Below, piece after piece: positions 47,891 to 59,829 of a DNA stretch of 64,000 nt. The position numbers and the translations under genes are program-made. The notes under the pieces are model-generated. The model made no database searches and was not told the DNA's origin. It saw only the letters and a program-made list of their open reading frames with translations. Origin of the DNA: Halichoerus grypus (taxonomy: Eukaryota > Chordata > Mammalia > Carnivora > Phocidae); contig NC_135715.1 of the NCBI RefSeq assembly GCF_964656455.1, positions 149,103,935-149,167,934 on the forward strand. Reading direction: 5' to 3'. How positions within the stretch are numbered: the first letter of the stretch is position 1; each line of letters opens with the position of its first letter.

Positions 47891-50190
47891 AACCACAATG
47901 ATCTCAACATGACAAAAACCCCACAAAATGTGTGAGATAAATCTGAATTTCCAAACTTTGATATTAAGTAACTTTTTTCTCCTTTTCAGCCTGATAATGA
48001 ACTGGTTAGATATAATTTTTTTAAAGGACATTCTTGCCCTGATCTTTTATATTGTGGTAATGAGTTCTAATATTTGGAAAACTTAGCAAATAGTTTACAT
48101 TCTTTTCTTGAGAGATCTAAAATTTATCTTACTTCAGTGGGTATACACACGCTTTTACCTATCAGAAAGGACCAACACAAATGCATTAGTTCATATAATT
48201 AGATTATGAACAGTGTTAAGCAAATTGATGCTTCAAATTCAGGTTCTGCCTACATTGAAAAAGAGCAATTAAAGAGTGGGTACACCTCCCCCCCCCCATT
48301 TAACTACATAGCTTAAACTTCACACCATGACACTAGTAGGTCCTAAGGAGCTTATCTTGAAAGGTCTTTATCAATGCCCATGGAGAGTCTTTGGGTCTTT
48401 ACTGTCAGCGTATTTCCTGTCCATGGAATCTTTTTAGTAAACAACATCCATAGAATGAGCAGCTGCACGGGTGGTTTTAACAGTTTCAGAAAGAAGACAT
48501 CTACTATAATGCGAGGTCAAATTTTGCTCTGCCTAATAAATGAGGAAACAAGCATCAAATAGCCTTTAGAGATGTTTTTATTTGACAACACATCTGGAGC
48601 CCATAAAGATAATTTTGCCTTTATACCCTGGGAAAAAGATACCATTAAACAATGCTCTGAAACCTAGTTACTCAACATGAGATAGTTATAATCACACTCC
48701 TTTCTGAACTTTTTGTTCGTTTGCCCGATTACCACATGTGGAATTATAGGAAACCTAATAGAAACAATTTTGACTTGTCCTCGGTTTTATAAATAAATAC
48801 TTCAAAAAAGAACATGAAAATGGACAAACGGATTAGTAATAGATTACACAAAGATAAGCAATTCAGAGTAAATAGCAAATAACAAGTGAGGCTTTATTAA
48901 ATGGGGAGTACATAAAAATGGTAATTGATACAAATATAGGTCACTGGTTATATCACAGAGATTAAAATATATTTTGTATATATAATATGTTTATGTATTT
49001 TGATGCTTATTGAGTTTTACTTTATTTTTGAAGAATATATTTTGAAGAGAAATGATATGCCCCTTTGTCATTGAGCAACTTATCAATGACCTAGCGTCAT
49101 TGATAGGCAAAAAAGGCAAAAAAGTCAGGTATCTTTTTTGGTTTCTTTTTCCCAGAGTACGTAACAGTATTTACATTAAGTCACTTTCAAAATAAAGGAT
49201 AATACAAAATCTAAACTCTTTGGGACACGAGGATCTTAAACAAAACACACTAAAGCTTTCACAATATATTAGAGAAAAATATTTAACAAGTTGCACTGTT
49301 GTTTAGCTATTATCCTTCAGCGGCTTACAGGATGAAGGAGTCTGAGAAACTCATTATACGCATGCTCACATATGTTCCCTTTCAATCAACCCTTCCTCAG
49401 AATTCTTCATTTAACACCTATAGAATGTATGGTGGTCATTTTACTCTTGTTTTGTTTATCCAAAACACACAGAGCCCGAACATTTCTTTTTATGATTTTA
49501 GTATTTAATTAGGTGTTGACTTGAGATGTGTGCATGTCTAGAGCACAGTAACTAAATGCAGCCGCTTCTTTGGGACTTATGACGTGTTCTTGTAGTTAGT
49601 AGCCAAGGGCAGTGGCTGCAAAATAACTGGGTGGCTTAAGGGAGAGAAAGTAAAAGACGGAGCCTTTCTTTTGAAGCCTGAAGAAAGAAATGTCCAAATT
49701 CTTGGTCAGGTTTCACTCTTTTTTGAGCCAATTTGCCACATCAGAGGTCCCCACTTCACAGAATGAAGCATTCTGATAAAGAAAATCGAGTCTCTGAAGA
49801 AGTGGCATGACTCCCCATATTTTTCCATATTGTTGATACACATTGGTAAAATTGAAACAGTTTCAAGTACAACACAAACTACAAAGACTGGAGATATTCT
49901 TTCACTGCAACTTATCATTATTGGAATTGAGTCTGTCCTTGTTTTTTTAGTGTCTTTGGAAGAAGTGTTATTCTAAATGAAAGGATTTTCCAAGTCACCA
50001 AAAAGTGTATTCCTTCAAGCACAAAAGGTTTTCATCACTTTTAAATATCTTGGATCCTGGAACTCTTTCTAAAATCGTTGTGCCTTGTTTTATAAAACAG
50101 CAAACACAGAAGATAATGAGGTATGGTTTTCTAAATTGTGTTTTGAACCTATTTAGCAATGTAGTAATAATAGTTAAAGCTATCACTGAA
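47891..50190. other. AT-rich DNA, no element recognised
   Basis: It holds a perfect short inverted repeat at 49081-49105 (listed separately). A run of nine C is near 48289-48297. No coding signal. Confidence 0.4.
49081..49105. repeat. Perfect inverted repeat, 10-bp arms, 5-base loop
   Basis: TATCAATGAC, loop CTAGC, GTCATTGATA. The arms are fully complementary. No T-run or promoter follows that would make it a recognised regulatory element in a nuclear genome. Confidence 0.95.
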
Positions 50191-50194
50191 GGAG

Positions 50195-50340
50195 GCCTTC
50201 TTTATGCCAGGGGTTCTGCTAAGCACTTTACAAGGATCACATCTCTTAAACTTAGGAGATGTCTAAGAGGAGATCCTGCCTCAGGTCATATTATTAGAAG
50301 AGGACACAGATGTGAACCTAGGACAAGCTGGGTGTGTCTC
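50195..50340 (-). repeat. MIR-like fragment, antisense
   Basis: 'ctgctaagcactttacaagg' then 'acacagatgtgaacctagga' matches the antisense of MIR. It accounts for the middle of the window's longest open frame (50005-50568, 187 codons), which is therefore not a gene. Confidence 0.6.
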
Positions 50341-51234
50341 CCCCGGGCTTGCCTTGCTGACCACAAAAGATTAATGGGTTTTTTTGTTTCTTTTTTCTTC
50401 TGGTGTAGTTTTCCTTTCTCTTTTTCCCTGGCAGTTATTCATTGTCTCTTTCTCTCTCTCAGTTACTCTGTCTGCAAGTTCTGTCGTCCCCTTATTCTCA
50501 GTTTTAGTGTTTCTAAGAAGACAGAGGAGCACCCAAAAGAGTTATTATGGATATCATCTGGAGTCTGAAAAATCATCATCTTTAGGTTGCTAGTCCTTGC
50601 GATAACTTTCCTTGTCATTAGATAGTATATTCATTTTTTTCAATATTTTTTCAGAAAACTATTCAGAAGCCAAAAATTGAATAAGTCGAATATTGTCATA
50701 TTGGAGATATTTCTTCATTTCTGAGTTATGTAACACAGTGGTTTTATGAGGAGGTTTTTTTCTTCTTCAGGTAAATTGGAGTTCAGCAATGCATGACATT
50801 TCTTCATCATATAGTTCCGGTTTCTATATGAGCTTGTTGTTGAGTAAAAAAAAAAAAAAAAAAAAAAAAAAGACATATCTCTGCCCTCATGGAGCTTACT
50901 GCTGAGTAGGAAGAAAGGCACTAATGATTTTGCACTTATTTACAGATCAGAAGCTCTAGGATCTCCGCAGTTAGTGCCAAGCTTGCCTCACAAATGAGCA
51001 GGGGATGCGTTTCCATCTGCCAGTGACTGCATCCTATAGTAGCTTCTTCCAGCTCTGCTTCTTTCCTTCTTTCTCTTCTTCCTTGCCTTCCTTCCTGCCT
51101 GACTTTTTTTTTTGTCTTCCTTTCTTCCTTCATCTTTTGCTTTTATAGGAATGAAAGATTAAAATGTACATTTTTGACGATATATATGAGAAACTGGTAA
51201 CGACATCATCATCATTATACTGGTAAAAATGGTT
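50341..51234. other. No assigned element; A26 tract
   Basis: Contains a run of 26 A at 50846-50871. The sequences on either side (ending gttgttgagta, and ggagcttactgctgagtagg) are loosely similar. Pyrimidine-rich DNA lies at 51055-51135. Confidence 0.4.
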
Positions 51235-51470
51235 CCTGTTTTATTAAGCACTCAGTTTATTCCAGGCACTGTTGCAAGCATTTTGCATATTCTTTCTGAT
51301 TTAGTTCTCACAACTCTACGAGGTGTCCACTACTATTATCAGTACAGTTTTACTGATGAGGAGACCAACACTGAGAAATGTTAAAGAAACCATTCAGAGT
51401 GTGCTGGCTGGTAAATGACGGCCATCGCTCAGTCAAATCTAGATGTTTGAGATGCCTATATAGTGCTCTT
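51235..51470 (-). repeat. MIR-like fragment, antisense
   Basis: 'ttattccaggcactgttgca', 'ctcacaactctacgaggtgt', 'agttttactgatgaggagac' follow the antisense MIR order. Confidence 0.65.
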
Positions 51471-52617
51471 CAGGTCTATTTTCTTTGGTTGGTAAATCTT
51501 AGGGTCCTCTAAAACAATTTATCTTTGTCTTTGTGTTATACATTTAATATCAGATAACTAATTGCATTTCTACATATTTACTACGGTTCATTGACACTAA
51601 GACCACACTGATGGCATTTTAGGTACTAGTCAGGAAGAGAAAAAGCTACCAAGTAAATAATGACCCACCACTGATTTTAAGACACATCCCAATTATATAA
51701 ATGTTAAAATGTAAACATAGGCATCCTAGAATCCATGAAAAATAAATGAATACATAAAAACAAAGACGACAACATTGTGCACAATCAACAGTTTATGGGG
51801 GAAAGAGGGAAGGGTGAAGTCAGGGTTAGCTGGAACCACTGAAGAGGTATTTTCAAAAAGAGGGAAAAAAAGGCTTTTAACCCAAACTTGTTAACTAAAA
51901 CAGTAAAAAAATTCCAATCCCATATTGCAAGTTTGAAATAATTTATTCACAACTAGTAAAACATACATTTTTAGTCAATTATACATAGCAAAGGTGTTGA
52001 GTTTTTTTCTAGCAAGTAGTTAGTTGACCTTCTGGAAAATGACCTTGACTCTGTGCAAGCTTGTTTTTAGACTTTGTTGGGTTGGTCTGTTCCAGGTTTG
52101 CCCTTACCGGTCTTGTTGGGCACAACCCTTACTGTTAGGGCATGGTTCTAGGAGTAAGAATGTGCCCTTTTTTGCCTCAGTTGAATGCCTGGAGTGTTCA
52201 GCTAAGTCTCTTCATTCTGGCCATGCCCAATTTCCAAGGTCTTTCCTGTATCACGCAACCTCTGAAATTTCTTTTCAGGTCTCAGCTTCCCAGTAGCTGC
52301 TCCAGTCTGGTCTTTCAGAGTCACACCCTATGAATTTGCAGCTCAGGAGTTAGCCAAAAACCAGAAGGGAATTTTTATGCAGATTTTACAACTCCTTCTC
52401 TGTGCATCCTTCCTCTCTACTATACTACCGCCAAATCCCAGTATTTTTCTCAGTTTACTCTTCCTAAAAAGGACTCCCCTTCGCTTGGACTCCCTTTCTC
52501 TGGCCTATGGTTTGGAAAACTACCTCAAGGATATTGTATGGTATCAGGAGTCATGGACCTCTGGCTTAGAATTTCTATTTTAAAAACAAGATGTAAATAT
52601 AAAACCAAAACTTTTTT
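51471..52617. other. No assigned element
   Basis: A more GC-rich stretch at 52020-52570 holds two overlapping + frames. I recognise no protein or repeat. It may be an old repeat that I cannot name. Confidence 0.35.
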
Positions 52618-52634
52618 TAAACCAAAACATTTTA

Positions 52635-52850
52635 TTTTTTAAAAGATTTATTTATTTATTTGAGAGAGAGAGTGTGGGTGCATGTGGGAGGGAGGCCGAG
52701 GGAGAGGGAAAGAGAGAAAACCTCAAGCAGACTCCCCACTGAACGTGGAGCCAAACTCTGAACATGGGGTTCAATCTCACGACCCTGAGATCGTGACCTG
52801 AGCTGAAACCAAGAGTCGGAGCTCAACCCAATGAGCCACCCAGGCTCCCC
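52635..52850 (-). mobile_element. CAN SINE, older subtype
   Basis: Antisense. The head is recognisable (ends caggctcccc) but the body contains aaccaagagtcggagctcaa, unlike the younger copies. A 17-bp flanking repeat, taaaccaaaacatttta at 52618-52634, recurs with two mismatches at 52851-52867. Confidence 0.9.
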
Positions 52851-52869
52851 TAAATCAAAACACTTTAAA

Positions 52870-54745
52870 TCAAAAAGTTGAGAATATGAAAGAATATACA
52901 TGACATAAACATTTAGATTTTAGGCATGAGATTTAATAATTTTGGCTGTTTTATCACAGAGAATTTAACAGACTGAATTCATCTCTGAAGAGCCTAGACC
53001 ATGTTGTCTATGATAAACTGAAGTAAAACGTGGGTATTAAAAATTTTTAAGGTACAAAAAAAGAGGGAAAGTATATAAAATTGAAGTGCTTGAACTCATG
53101 AATACTTCATCAGTTCTTATGCTGAGATGACTTTCTTGAATATTTTTTCAAGATGATTGACCTATAGACAGGGCAGTTAAAGTGATTTGATTCCAGTCTT
53201 TCTAGGATGCACCTGTGACTAATGGTCTGAGCACTAGTCTTGGTTGCCTGACACTTAAAGGGTTTGGAGGATTCGAGAAAATATTAGAATTATACAGATG
53301 TTATATTCATGCACTACTCCATATGGGAAATAACTTAGGAAATAAAGTTAACCTCGTACATTGGATGACTTCTGTTAATAGTATTCTGAATGAATACAAA
53401 TAAAAGTGCTAATTGATGCTTTACAATTTATTTTCTACTATTTATGTAGTTTACATAAAAGAGATAAATTTTACCCTTAGCATTTTAATGTCATTTGAAG
53501 CATAGTTATAGTTATAACTTACTTGTTATAAGTTGATAAGTTATGGTGATTTTTATTCTTAAATTAAAAAAACTCTTAAGCTTTTATTTTGCTAAAGATA
53601 GATGCCGTGAGATAGTAAGCATTAAAAGTACTTAGGAATAATTGTACCTTTTTGTTTAATATTAAATTTAACAATTTTCATGGAAACAATTTTAGTCACT
53701 TTGAACATTCTCATGATCATGGACAAGGTGCTCTGTTTTTCTCTTTCTTATTTTTTTCAGTTCAGAAACAGCAGGGACTTTGGAGTTTAGGAAGCGTGCA
53801 GCAAATTTCAGTTCTGGTTAAAAATGTGGTGGAGAATCTCTGTAATTGGGAAATGAGAAAAAGAGAGTATTTTCTACATATTTTATCACATACATTTTTA
53901 ATAAAATACTTATTAATTATTAGGTAGCTGACAAGATATGGTTCTCTCCATTTTTAACCTAAAAGAATACATAGGTAAGAAGCATTTTGGGCCTTTATTA
54001 TGAACACATCTGTGTTATTATTTCCAAGTTAATGAAATTTTAAGTAGGCTTAAGTGACCCAACAGCAAACAGTTGTAAGATGCAAAATGTTGAAGCTAAG
54101 ACTCGAAATGGAAACTATTACAGCAGAGTGAGCAGAGTGAAGTTTCAAAGGACTGGAGGTCTGCCAAGGCGCTCTTGAAAATGCTCAAGTCCCACATACC
54201 TACAGCTCCCACTTACAACAGACTCACAGGAAAAAAGAAAAAGAGGTTCAGTGAACGCCACATGTAGAAATGAGCTGCCTCACAAAAAGCAAAACTGAAG
54301 AGAAGAGTGGATCACAGCGTTAGTCTTCATTTAGGAAGCAAGCAGTAAAGGGGGCACCCAATGATTTCTATTTCCTAAAAAAATCTAAAACGTCATAAAT
54401 ATTCTAGCTCATCTTGGTTAGAGCCACATTAAGTAAATTTTTTGAAGTTTATATATAAGAATGTTGATTTTTGTCACTGGAGAAGGTTAACCTTTGACTA
54501 TAGATTGGACTATTCCAGCAACCTGTTATTTGAACATGACAAACATAAACCTTTGAGGGCAGGTGGCATAATTCTCTTGATTACTGGTGCATCTCAGAAC
54601 TCAAGCATGGTTTCTATGTATAGTGGGGACTCAGTAAATACTGTTATTTGTATTCATTCTGTTTTATATAAGTTTTGCCATCATATAAGAATGATAAATC
54701 ATCTGTTTAATGCAATGATAATTAGTACACAATCTTTTGTCAGTT
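52870..54745. other. No recognised feature
   Basis: Open frames of up to 101 codons (54442-54747) show no domain or conserved repeat. Confidence 0.4.
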
Positions 54746-54749
54746 AATT

Positions 54750-54965
54750 TGTGCTATGTAGAAAACTATCCCAAAATACAGTGACTTAAAACCACAGTTA
54801 TGTAGCTCAGGTTCTGTAGGTCACCAGTTTTAGTGGTGCTGACCAGTTGTGTTGACCTAGGTCAGGCCTTGCTGACCTTGGTAAGATTTCTCATGTCTAT
54901 GGTGAGTTGCCAGGTTAACTAGTGACTGGCTGGTCAAAAATGCTTAGATAATACCAAGGATGACT
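54750..54965. repeat. Ancient interspersed repeat, family not named
   Basis: 'aaaactatcccaaaatacag', 'tgacttaaaaccacagttat', 'ctcaggttctgtaggtcacc' resemble a common old mammalian repeat that I cannot name. Confidence 0.45.
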
Positions 54966-55434
54966 TGGGGAACAATAATTCCTCGTTTTTCCTTGCTACC
55001 AACCAAAATACATTTTTGAAAATCATAAATTTAACCATTGGTTTCCAATTTTTTTTTTCACCAACCCTACCTTCTGATATCAAGTTGATTGACTTTCAGA
55101 TCTTTAGCCCTTTTGAAGACTTGTGATGCCTACAGATATTCAACTTGGATAATCTCTAATTCAGGGAGTGACATCTACAGCACACAGGCCTAATCTGACC
55201 CATCATCTGCTTTTATAAATAAAGTTTTATTGAAACATAATCACACTCATTTGTTTCTATATTGCCTCCTATTACTTTCATACTGTAATGGTAGAGTTGG
55301 CTAATTGTGTTGGAAAACATATGTTTTACAAAGCCTAAACATTTACTATCTGGCTCCCATTTTATCTGATTTCTCTCCTGAATGATGATGAATAGTGGCA
55401 CATACTTTTAGGGCTTTCAATATTTTATTATTGT
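54966..55434. other. No recognised feature
   Basis: No repeat or coding signal recognised. Confidence 0.35.
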
Positions 55435-55680
55435 AAATAGTAATAGCAACCATAGAGATAATTACTAATAATTTTAGAGCACTTCCTTTGTGCAGGGTAC
55501 TATTTTAAGTTTATTTATTCCAACTAATTTAATCTTCACGAAAACCTTATGATGTACAGCTATTATCACCACTTTACAAATGAATAAACTGAAGTACAGA
55601 AAGTTATATTCACTCACTGAATTTAGAATGTAATTAAATCTAGGTTCCATGGCCTAGAAAGCATAATCTGTCTTCCATAT
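55435..55680 (-). repeat. MIR-like fragment, antisense
   Basis: 'gagcacttcctttgtgcagg', 'aatcttcacgaaaaccttat', 'actttacaaatgaataaact' follow the antisense MIR order. Divergent. Confidence 0.65.
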
Positions 55681-55839
55681 TATTGTTCCTACTTCATGTG
55701 ATGCCAATAATTTTTCTCAACAGTCCTAGCTATACTAACTTTTTTTGAATTCCTAAAATATGCTGCACTCATAACTTCTTTATGAACTTGACATATGGAA
55801 TTTGCTCTATTTTAAATACATTCATACTGTTATATCTGG

Positions 55840-56152
55840 CTTGTCATTTTTTATATCACAGTTCAAATGTCAGTTTCCCAAAGTAGTCTTCCTTAACAAT
55901 TCATCTAAGGAAACAATTTTCACCTATCTTGTTATTCACTCCATAAACATTATTTTTCATCATAACACTTACCAAAACTTGCAATATTCCATTTATTTGC
56001 TTGTACATCTGTTTACTATTTGTCTTTCTCGGTATAACCCCCTGAGGGCAAAAGCGTGTCTACTTTATACACCATGTCTAACAAAGTGCTTGGCACATAG
56101 TAGGTATTCAATTAATGTTCACTGAATAATGAAGAAATAAACTGCAAGATGG
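55840..56152 (+). repeat. L2 LINE 3' end
   Basis: 'agttcaaatgtcagtttccc', 'cataacacttaccaaaactt', 'cccctgagggcaaaagcgtg', 'agtgcttggcacatagtagg' and 'aattaatgttcactgaataa' reproduce the L2 3' end in order. Confidence 0.9.
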
Positions 56153-56239
56153 GATTTCAAAAACTATTGTTTACATATCAATAAAATTACAGGGTTTTTC
56201 TACTCTTTAGACATCTCACATTCACCAACAACTACCTTT

Positions 56240-56310
56240 AAAGATGTATGTGTGTATGTGTAACATATAATATATGTGATGTATGTAATATGTATTATAT
56301 ATATAGTATT
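56240..56310 (+). repeat. (TATG)n/(AT)n microsatellite
   Basis: Mixed TATG, TGTG and TATA units. Confidence 0.8.
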
Positions 56311-56369
56311 TCACTGCTCTTTAAATATTCCTCTCTCTGAGCATGAAATTACCTCTCCAAACATCAAGC

Positions 56370-56390
56370 ATCCGTCCATCCATCCATCCA
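56370..56390 (+). repeat. (TCCA)n microsatellite
   Basis: About five TCCA units. Confidence 0.85.
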
Positions 56391-56560
56391 ACTCATCTAT
56401 TAGTCCTTTCACTATTGTAATTGTCAAGCCAACTATTTTCCAACTTGAAATCTGACCATTACAGGAAAATTTCCCAAATCTCTGATAATTTTAAAAGCTA
56501 GAATATTTTAATGGCTTCTCTGCATTTAAAATCAAGTCCAAAATCTCTAGCATGTCATTT

Positions 56561-56759
56561 ATTTTTTTTAAGACTTTAAATATTTATTTGTCAGAGAGAG
56601 AGAGAAATACAGAGCAAGCACAAGCAGGGGGAGTGGCAGGCAGAGGGAGAAGCAGGCTCCCTGCTGAGCAGGGAGCCCGAGGGACTCCATCCCAGGACCC
56701 TGGGATCATGACCTGAGCCAAAGGCAGATGCTTAATGACTGAGCCACCCAGGTGTCCCG
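56561..56759 (-). mobile_element. CAN SINE
   Basis: Antisense. TSD ctagcatgtcattt at 56547-56560 and 56760-56773. It shows a short deletion in the box B region (cgagggactcc). Confidence 0.95.
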
Positions 56760-56774
56760 CTAGCATGTCATTTT

Positions 56775-57109
56775 AGTTCAACCTAACTTCAGCTTCCATC
56801 GGACACCAAATCCTGTATGCATCTTGTTTTTAACCACATTATATTCATAAAACTTCTCAGCATGATTCCCACCATTAAATTAATATAATTTTATTATTAA
56901 TATTAATGCAATTAACATATCTTGTCACAAGTGTCCATTTTACCCATATGTGTCCTAACAGGAATTATTTGTTATTAACAGCATTTGCTGTCAAACCTAT
57001 GTTAAGAATTATACATAGTTTTATGTATAATTCATTAAGATCAGGTACATTTTCCTTAATATAGCATTACAATGACTTTTATATAATCCTTACACATCTT
57101 ATTGCAGAA
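56775..57109. other. AT-rich DNA between two SINEs
   Basis: No element recognised. Confidence 0.4.
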
Positions 57110-57123
57110 CAGATTTGACAGTC

Positions 57124-57315
57124 TTTTTTTTTTTTTTTTAATTTTATTTATTTGACAGAGACACAGCGAGAGAGGGAACCAAAGCAGGGGGAGTGGGAGA
57201 GGGAGAAGCAGGCTTCCTGCCGAGCAGGGAGCCCGATGCGGGGCTCGATCCCAGGACCCTGGGATCATGACCTGAGCCAAAGGCAGATGCTTAAAGACTG
57301 AGCCACCCAGGCACC
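57124..57315 (-). mobile_element. CAN SINE
   Basis: Antisense, near-consensus arctoid type. TSD cagatttgacag at 57110-57121 and 57316-57327. Confidence 0.96.
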
Positions 57316-57329
57316 CAGATTTGACAGGT

Positions 57330-58640
57330 CGTCTTAAGTTAGCTCTATTCTATGTGTTTTAATTTCTAAGGTCAGTTTAGAAATAAATTGAATATGTGGG
57401 TAGATGTATTTCTAGAAAAAAAAAGGCTGAAGAATAGTTCAAGTATTTGATTTGTTTAGTGTCTCAGTGGTAGCAATGCTCTTTTTGGAATAAGTGGGTG
57501 AAAATCTTGGAGAAGTTTCAGTGGGTACCACATCATTCATTCACATTCTTTTCATGTCATAAATCCAAGGGATTAACTCGATCACTTGTGACTATTTTTA
57601 AACCTGCACATTTATGCTTAATTCTTGAAGAGTACGAATTAAAACCTCATAGTAAAAGCAAAAATTCCCGAAATAAAATCACAATCGCAATACATGTAAA
57701 ATAGATGCAAATGTTTTAGCATAAAAAATGTGAGAATCCCCAGGCACACGTCTGACATTAAAGGGCTCTTAGGGGACTTGCGCGGTTTTAGGCGGTCTGC
57801 AATATACTCGAGAAATTTTGAAAGCAGAGTTGCATCTTCAACACTCCATTTTCTTCCTCGTGGAAAGGGCTCCAATGTTTCAGGACACTTATTGAATACC
57901 TTGAAGAAAGATTAATCACCAGTCATCATATTATTTCCAAATAGCTGACCATTAAGTTGTGTAGATGGTAATAGCTACATGGCTGATTGCATTTGCTACT
58001 GATCGTCAGACATGACCTGTGTGATGAGGATGATCTCAGGATTTGAAAGATAAATAAATGATTAAAAGGAGATGGCTAAGTTTAAGGTTTCCCTCTGAGT
58101 TGCTATGAATGCATCTAAAGTCACTTTTTAACTTAGTCTCTGGTAAAAAATCCTACTTTAGTTTCAAGAGAAGCAGAAAGAATGTCTGCATCCAGGTTTC
58201 TTTAGCTGTGAAGAATATAAATATCTGGTAAGTAAGGGTTTGCATTTGGAACTTAGTGAATACATAGCAAAATCAAATAATGTTATAAAAAAGAACCCAT
58301 GCAGATTATAAACATCAATAGGAAATAATATACATATAACAGGAGATAATACCAAATAAAAAAAATTAGTGCAATGCCATGAATAAAATAATTTTGAATA
58401 AGATGAATTTGCCAAATGTAAATTGGCTATTTTAGATATAAGCCCAAAAGTAAACCCCATAGAAAAGATAACTATAATTTTAGACAACTGCATTTTCAAA
58501 GTAATGTAGTACTCTACGTGAACTGATGTCATCGAGCTCTTAAAAACTTAATTGGAGGAAAAATGTAAAGAAAATCACTGTTATCAATTGTTGATAATAT
58601 TAAAAATATTTTAAAATATCTATGTTTAGTACTAATTAGG
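57330..58640. other. No recognised feature
   Basis: Overlapping frames at 57498-57915 on both strands and a 122-codon antisense frame at 58164-58532 carry no known domain. Confidence 0.4.
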
Positions 58641-58658
58641 GTAAATTGAATAAAAATA

Positions 58659-58859
58659 TTTTTTAAAAGATTTTATTTATTTATTTGAAAGAGAGTGAGA
58701 GAGAGCACAAGTAGTGGAGAGGGGCAGAGGCAGAGGGAGAAGCAGACTCCCCATTGAACAGGGAGCCTGACGTGGGGCTGGATCGCAGGACCCCAGGACC
58801 TCAGGATCATGACCTGAGCTGAAGGCAGATGCTTAATCAACTGAGCCACACAGGTGTCC
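58659..58859 (-). mobile_element. CAN SINE
   Basis: Antisense, somewhat older (head ends caggtgtcc). Perfect 13-bp TSD ttgaataaaaata at 58646-58658 and 58860-58872. Confidence 0.95.
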
Positions 58860-58979
58860 TTGAATAAAAATAGTTTTATAAGCAAAATAATGTAATAATC
58901 AAGATTCCATGTACATAATGCTCTGGAAAGCATACTTCCTAGAAAAACAATATTATTTATTAAAATATTATTGGCATCA

Positions 58980-59156
58980 GGGCGCTTAGGTGGCTCAGTT
59001 GGTTAAGCATCTGCGTTCGGCTCAGGTCATGATCCCAGGGTCCGGAGATCAAGCACCGCATCGGGCTCCCTGATCAGTGGGGAGCCTGCTTCTCCTTATC
59101 CCACTCTCCCTGCTTGTGCTCTCTCTCTGTCGAATAAATAAATAAAATCTAAAAAA
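58980..59156 (+). mobile_element. CAN SINE
   Basis: Sense strand, moderately diverged, with an (AATAAA)-type tail. The 18-bp TSD aaaatattattggcatca at 58962-58979 recurs with one mismatch at 59157-59174. It lies head-to-head with the preceding copy. Confidence 0.95.
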
Positions 59157-59175
59157 AAAATATTACTGGCATCAA

Positions 59176-59825
59176 ACCAAAAGTACAGTCTTTGGATGTT
59201 GCCAAAATTCTTTCACAAAAAAATACTAAGAAAAAGTAAAAAGAAAACTCATTTCTACCATGAATCTCACCATCAGCCCATCTATGACTTCTATCTTTGA
59301 AAAATGCCATAGAATGGTCACTTCAGTATTCCAGATAGCATATGAATGAACTACTGCAACTACTTAAAATTTTGCAATTGAAGTTGATTATGAACAGAAA
59401 AAGAAAAATTTATATGTTCTTTTCTGCAATCTAGTTTGAGTCCTGGTACAACTTTACAAGATATGTGTAGTGGTAATTTACATCATACATTTCCATACAC
59501 TTGTGGTTCCTGTGGTATATTTAACTTTGCCACTATCACCAAAATTAAAATTAAATAAAAGCTATATAAATTCTAAAATATCAGAAAAGATACTCAAATT
59601 GAGTGATTATATCATAATAAATTGAATCAAGTGAGCCCTGAAACTATCCTGAAGAATTATATTTTCATTAAAGCAAAACACAGATATTTCATTCTAGAGA
59701 TTTTGAATTGCAAAGTATTATGGTTAAACACTCTAATTTTCTATTCTTTTTATATTTTAATTTGTGTTATTTGTCTAGATATACTTTAGGATTGTTATTA
59801 TGCGAAATAGCTAGTATGCTTCCTT
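59176..59825. other. AT-rich DNA, nothing recognised
   Basis: No repeat or coding signal recognised. Confidence 0.4.
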
Positions 59826-59829
59826 AAGT

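Noticed and set aside
48289..48297. Poly-C run as a regulatory element
   Set aside because: Nine C residues alone are not informative.
50005..50568. Longest open frame in the window (187 codons, +)
   Set aside because: Its central part is MIR-like repeat and the C-terminal part is T-rich low-complexity sequence. No domain is recognisable.
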